Below, piece by piece: positions 11,235-64,000 of a stretch of 64,000 nucleotides of DNA. Under the pieces are notes generated by a model, which did not search any database, was not told where the DNA came from, and was given only the letters and a program-made list of their open reading frames with translations. Source of the stretch: Myxocyprinus asiaticus (lineage: Eukaryota > Chordata > Actinopteri > Cypriniformes > Catostomidae); NCBI RefSeq assembly GCF_019703515.2, contig NC_059356.1, positions 27,147,197 through 27,211,196 of the forward strand, read 5' to 3'. Position numbers and translations under genes: made by a program. How positions within the stretch are numbered: the first letter of the stretch is position 1; each line of letters starts with the position of its first letter.

Positions 11235-11823
11235 TTTAAAGGAGCAATATGTAACATTGACATCAAGCGTATAAAATGGGTACTGCAGTCCAAATTCAAA
11301 ATATTGAAGAGAGTTGTCTCCCCTGCCCCCTCCTCCCCAGACTCCAAGCTCACACGGGTTTGCAGGTTGAGGACACGCAACAGGAATTAGCAAACTGACA
11401 ATGGCCAGAGACGAGCCTTACACTGTAAGTTGATCAGCTAATGTATATGTTTGCAATGTTTTTTTTGTTTGCAAATTATAAACCAGCTCATGTGGATTTT
11501 TTATAACTCTGTTAATGTTAGCTAGATGCATTGCTGGCTTTCATGGCTGCAGCACGTTGTGTTTGCCCGTTAACTTGTTTCAAATCTGGCAACCCGGGGT
11601 GTCGAAATACTACTGGGATATGGGCAGTGGGCGGGATCACACAGGCCAAAACACAAACAGAAATTCTGGCCCGGAATGGACATTTTAAAGTAGAATATAC
11701 TGGCTGTAGCATTGTTTTCGGAGAAGCCATTATTTCAACTTAGCATGTTTCCTAAAATCTCTGATAACATATTATGATAATTTTATGCTTTAGTGCAGTA
11801 AATATATTACATATTGCACCTTT
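11235..11823. mobile_element. TIR element, AAAGGAGCAATATGTAAC family
   Basis: The left end TTTAAAGGAGCAATATGTAA is the inverse of the right end TTACATATTGCACCTTTG. No transposase; the interior has short overlapping frames without recognisable domains. Confidence 0.8.
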
Positions 11824-12153
11824 GAGTACACGATCTTGTACCTTTGTCTTTTTTTCTTTTTTCGATTTTCATGCACTTTGGCTTTCAAAATTTTTAATGT
11901 TGTGATTTATCAATGTTTTGTTTTGATTCAAACCTCTTTATTGAAGAATTTCTTTGAATAACTTTCTTTTTTTATTTTCTATGGAAAAATGAATGGGGGA
12001 AAAAGTAGACGGTCACTATTGTGCTCTGTTAACCTGATAATTGTTCACTCACACCATTAGATATTATTATTTGTGTGAATGTTTGTTCATGGATACACTT
12101 TTATCTATATGTATTGAGTGTGATGTGTGTACATGTTCATGAGAGAGTGGAAC

Positions 12154-12205
<52 letters not shown>

Positions 12206-13145
12206 ACAGGGAGAGAAAGTGTTGTATAATAAATCAGGTACAGCTGACAGTGGTAGCTCTCAGACTGCAGGTCTATAAATAGGCAAGGAGAGATGGGAAT
12301 TAATCAGCCAGTCAGTATCTTCCTCTCACACTTATTCAACTCCACCCCTCTCTCTGTTCCCTCTTCCTCCTCCAAACTCCTTTGCCTTCTGCCTTCTTGT
12401 TCTGTTCACTCTCTCTTATCCTTTCTTTCTCATTTTGCTTTCTGTCCATCCCCTGTAATTCACATTAATATTAGCTAATAGCCACTTTCCATGAAAATAG
12501 TTTACTGCATGGTTTAAAGCATTAGAGGCAAAAAAGATATAATATAATAACCTCTAATATATAACCTCTGACAAAAAGTTAAATGATTTAAAATATTGAT
12601 TTTCACCTGTTCCACTTCAGAGGTCTTCTACTTCTCGAGTATATCCAACAATTATAATCATACCACGATTTTGTTATTTTGACATAATCTATTAACTGAT
12701 AATCAATTCATCCAAATAAAAAAATATTTTTATGTGATGTAATGCAATGTAATATGTAGATGTGAGTCCCACATCTTGAACACAGCTCTATTACAAAAAT
12801 TGTAACATTCATTAAAATTGTGAGACCCAAGAAGTCAATAACCAAGGCCATTTCTGAGAATTCTGTCTGTTTAGTTTCGATGTTTATTTTATGTGTATTA
12901 TAGAAAAAACTAATTACATCAGTCATGCTTTTAAACTATGCCTACCGTGTAGACAAATCCCAAATATTGGTAACAATGTTGCAGATATTGCAAACCTCAC
13001 TGAAAATAAATAGAACATAAAACAACTCATATTTTGACCACCTGAGGTTGATAACCACATTTTTCCAAAGGTTAAGTACCTCCTTACTCTGACTATTTGT
13101 TGAAAAAAAAAAAAAAAAAAAAAAAGATTGCTTTAAGATTTTAAA
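11824..13145. other. Intron sequence with (GT)n and poly(A), no gene
   Basis: Includes a (GT)n tract at about 12156-12200, a pyrimidine-rich stretch near 12310-12450 and a poly(A) run at 13103-13124. Otherwise nothing recognised. Confidence 0.55.
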
Positions 13146-13825
13146 ATGGATAGTTCACCCCAAAATTTTAATTCTCTCTTTATTACTCACCCTGGTGACT
13201 CCTCAGATTTATTCATTTCTTCTGCAGAACACAAACAAAGGTTTTTAGAAGAATATCTCAGCTCTGTAGGTTCATACAGTGCAAGTGGATGGGTACCAAC
13301 ATTTTGAAGATAAAAAATGCACATAAAAGCAGCATACTGTAAAAGTAATTCATATGACTCCGGTTAAATCTATTTTCTGAAGCGATATAAGAGGTGTTGG
13401 TGAGAAACATATTAATAATTATGTCCTTTTTTAGTATAAATTCTCCTCCCTGCCAAATAGATGGCGAAATGCACAGAGAATGCAAATCACCAAAAACAAA
13501 AGGAAAATGTGAAAGTGGAGATTGATAGTAAAAAATGACAAATATACTGTAGATCTGTTTCTCACCCACACCTATCATATCACTTCTGAAGATATGGGCT
13601 TAACCACTGGAGTCTTATGGTTTACTTTTATGCTGCCTTTATGTGCATTTTGGAGCTTCAAAATTTTGGTACCCCTTCACTTGCATTGTATGGACCAACA
13701 GAGCTGAAATATTCTTCTAAAAATCTTTGTTTGTGTTCAGCAGAAGAAAGAAAGTCATGCACATCTGGTACGGCATGAGGGTGAGTAACTTATGAGATCA
13801 TTTTCATTTTTGGCCATCCTTTTTT
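13146..13825. mobile_element. Fold-back element with about 300 bp inverted arms
   Basis: The left arm (GGATAGTTCACCCC, GCAGAACACAAACAAAGG, TCATACAGTGCAAGTGGATG) recurs inverted on the right (CACTTGCATTGTATGGACC, TTTGTTTGTGTTCAGCAG, GCATGAGGGTGAGTAA). Both arms carry the ATAGTTCACCC-family sequence, so this is a palindromic or two-copy derivative. Confidence 0.75.
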
Positions 13826-15128
13826 CTGTATTCATAGAAAGTAAATAAGTCTTTCCTCAACCTCACTTATAGGTGTCTCTCTCTTTCTGTCTTCTGCTTT
13901 TTTGGATGTTGTGTTTGGGTGTGGTTCTAGTGAAACTGAGCGTAAGGATTTTGACAGCACTTTCGTATGACTGTTGACACTGTCATTATAAAGCAATTTT
14001 GGACAGGTTGAAATGTCTCAAAGGGCCATATTCTTGCAGTATGTCGAGTTAAATGAAACTGCCTCTCTTTAAATTGTTAGTTGTTCTATCTTGAAAAACA
14101 GGCTTCGCATGGTGTTAAAACTGATATTTTACTACCACATCTGTGTATGCTACAAATTTGGTGAATCTTGATTAAAATTCCTGTGTCATATATTTTACGA
14201 TCAGCAGTGCTGGATTGATTTGGTTGGATTCGCGTATTTGTTCACCTCCACATGTTATCACTAAAACGAATCTGTTTCCAGTGACTTTCCAACACAAATA
14301 AAGGTCACATGAATACAAAGCAGCAGTACTCACATTTATCTCTATTCTCACCACATGGACTCTGACATTCACTCTGTGGGGGTACAGGCAGTCTGTGCCA
14401 TCTTGTCTAAAAACATTAGAGCTCACCACATATTTTCTTTTGACCATACTCTTAGGTATACTGTAATGTTTATGGCTGAGTAGAGGATTCTGCCTCCCTT
14501 TCAGTACAAAAGCATATATTATTAAACATTAAATAATGGTTCATAAAAAAAATAAATAAAAATAAAAAAAAAGTTCTGTTATTATAGACTCAAACCTTTC
14601 TTTCTTATGCAGAACACAAAAGGAGATGTTTTAATGAAGTCAGCCCTCTGTATTTTCAGTGCAATGGCAGTGGGCAGTGTTTCACTTCAAAATTTAAAAA
14701 AGGACCCAAAGGTATCCTAAACGTTAGTCTATGCGACTCTTGTCTTATATTCCAAGTCACTGTGATGAGGTTAGTCTGGATGTGATTAGATTTGTATGAG
14801 CTCTGGGTAAAAGTGAAGTGTGAAATTTTTGCGCAAATTGCAATCTTTGTTTGAGTGGTCCAGCTGGGTCGGACATAGCATAATTTGGGGAGGAACTACC
14901 TTTTTGACTGAACAACGACGACTGATGTGTTAAAACTGTTTCTTAGGTGTTTTTTTTTTTTTTTTTTGCAATTCTTTTTGGTGTCACTAGTAGCCACTTC
15001 CTCTTATGTGCTACTAGTGCCTGCCTTTATGCTTTCTTTTCTCAAGAAAAACCTTACAAGGTCCGCTGTCATGTCTGAATTTGCCTTCTATTGGTTTGTT
15101 TCACCATAACTTCTTTGTATCTTTCCAG
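13826..15128. other. Intron sequence with an element fragment
   Basis: About 14595-14690 repeats the ATAGTTCACCC-family interior (CAGAACACAAAAGGAGATG, CAGTGCAATGGCAGTGGG) without clear ends. A T-run (14950-14968) lies upstream of the exon 4 acceptor. No other feature seen. Confidence 0.5.
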
Positions 15129-63338
<48,210 letters not shown>

Positions 63339-64000
63339 GTAGAGGGCCCCCGAGTGGCCAGCGCTGTGTCTGTACTGTTGGTGTTTTTCTTTTTATTTCC
63401 TCTCCTTCTTTTTCTCCTTCGTTATCTGACGGAGGCCGCTATTGTGATTCTGGTGGCAGGGTCGTGTTTGAGGGTGTTAGACTCAGGCGGGCTCATCCAC
63501 AGGGAAGCGGGAACGGACAAACTTCCCAGCACTTTTGCACCATATGAAGACATACACAAATACCATACACACCATAAACACACTGACACCTCTGTTACAC
63601 ACCCATATAGCTTAAAGTCCAGGTGTTTGAAAATTACAAAAGATGAAACGTGAAGGTAGTTACAGTTAAAAGTTACAGATTTGTTCTTTATGGTCTACAT
63701 TATTAATTATATGTTTACATTAAAGCAAAATGCTTTAATGTACAGCAGTGATGAATCAAAGAATTTCAGGAGTTTCATGATCGTATGATACAACTGAAAC
63801 ACATTTGCTTGCAGGATATTCATATAATCACATACACACATACACTCTCACAAACATGCCCACTTGTGTGTGTGCAGCAGTGGTTGGAAGAGCTGCAGGA
63901 CTTCAGTCCTCCAAGTCCCTCAGCTCTGTGGATGCCGCTCTCTTAGGGACTCTTTCCTCTTTGGACCAGCTCTTTGTCTCTCTCTTTTCATTTATACACA
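63339..64000. other. Intron downstream of 37b
   Basis: No exon matching the next channel segment (expected to start RLLRMDLP-like) was found; the gene continues beyond the window. CA-rich text near 63560-63600 and 63830-63860. Confidence 0.6.

Overview
The window is vertebrate nuclear DNA, most likely from a cypriniform fish. The main content is one large multi-exon gene on the + strand. The introns are filled with short terminal-inverted-repeat (TIR) elements, Tc1-like remnants, (CA/GT)n microsatellites and one degraded LTR retrotransposon. That mix, especially the repeated ATAGTTCACCC-type elements, is what cyprinid introns usually look like. No bacterial-type operons, CRISPR arrays or RNA genes were seen.

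The gene is a voltage-gated calcium channel alpha-1 subunit of the Cav2 class, best matched to Cav2.1 (P/Q type, CACNA1A; fish cacna1a). I found 35 constitutive coding exons plus one alternative exon between 15129 and 63338. All splice phases agree, and they total about 4.75 kb of open reading frame with no stop. They run from the S4 voltage sensor of domain I to the post-IVS6 EF-hand. The first exons and the C-terminal tail lie outside the window. All four selectivity-filter glutamates, all four S4 helices and the beta-subunit-binding AID motif are intact. The II-III loop (VDPQENRNNNTNK, EDIDN..NNNKLAT, VDIPP, KPMPPF.SMFI) and a mutually exclusive exon pair equivalent to human 37a/37b favour Cav2.1 over Cav2.2 and Cav2.3. 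Exon numbers given here follow human CACNA1A from memory and are provisional.

Layout: 1-15128 is intron upstream of exon 4. It holds a Gmr1-like Ty3/gypsy element (3649-7709, integrase before reverse transcriptase), several TIR elements and a fold-back element. 15129-31013 carries domains I and II, the I-II linker and a U12-type minor intron (30828-30945). 32130-36389 is the II-III loop, with an intron splitting the region that is one exon in human. 36987-49410 is domain III; a 9.3 kb intron between IIIS3 and IIIS4 contains a candidate 12-nt microexon (45319-45330). 49560-58927 is mainly domain IV, with nested transposons at 50831-52949. 59058-63338 holds IVS6, the EF-hand region and exons 37a/37b, preceded by a roughly 0.65 kb GGAA-rich tract.

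The most interesting points are the candidate SGSG microexon at the position of the Cav2.2 SFMG microexon, the minor intron, the extra intron in the II-III loop, and several unrelated element families sharing TTAA-type ends.
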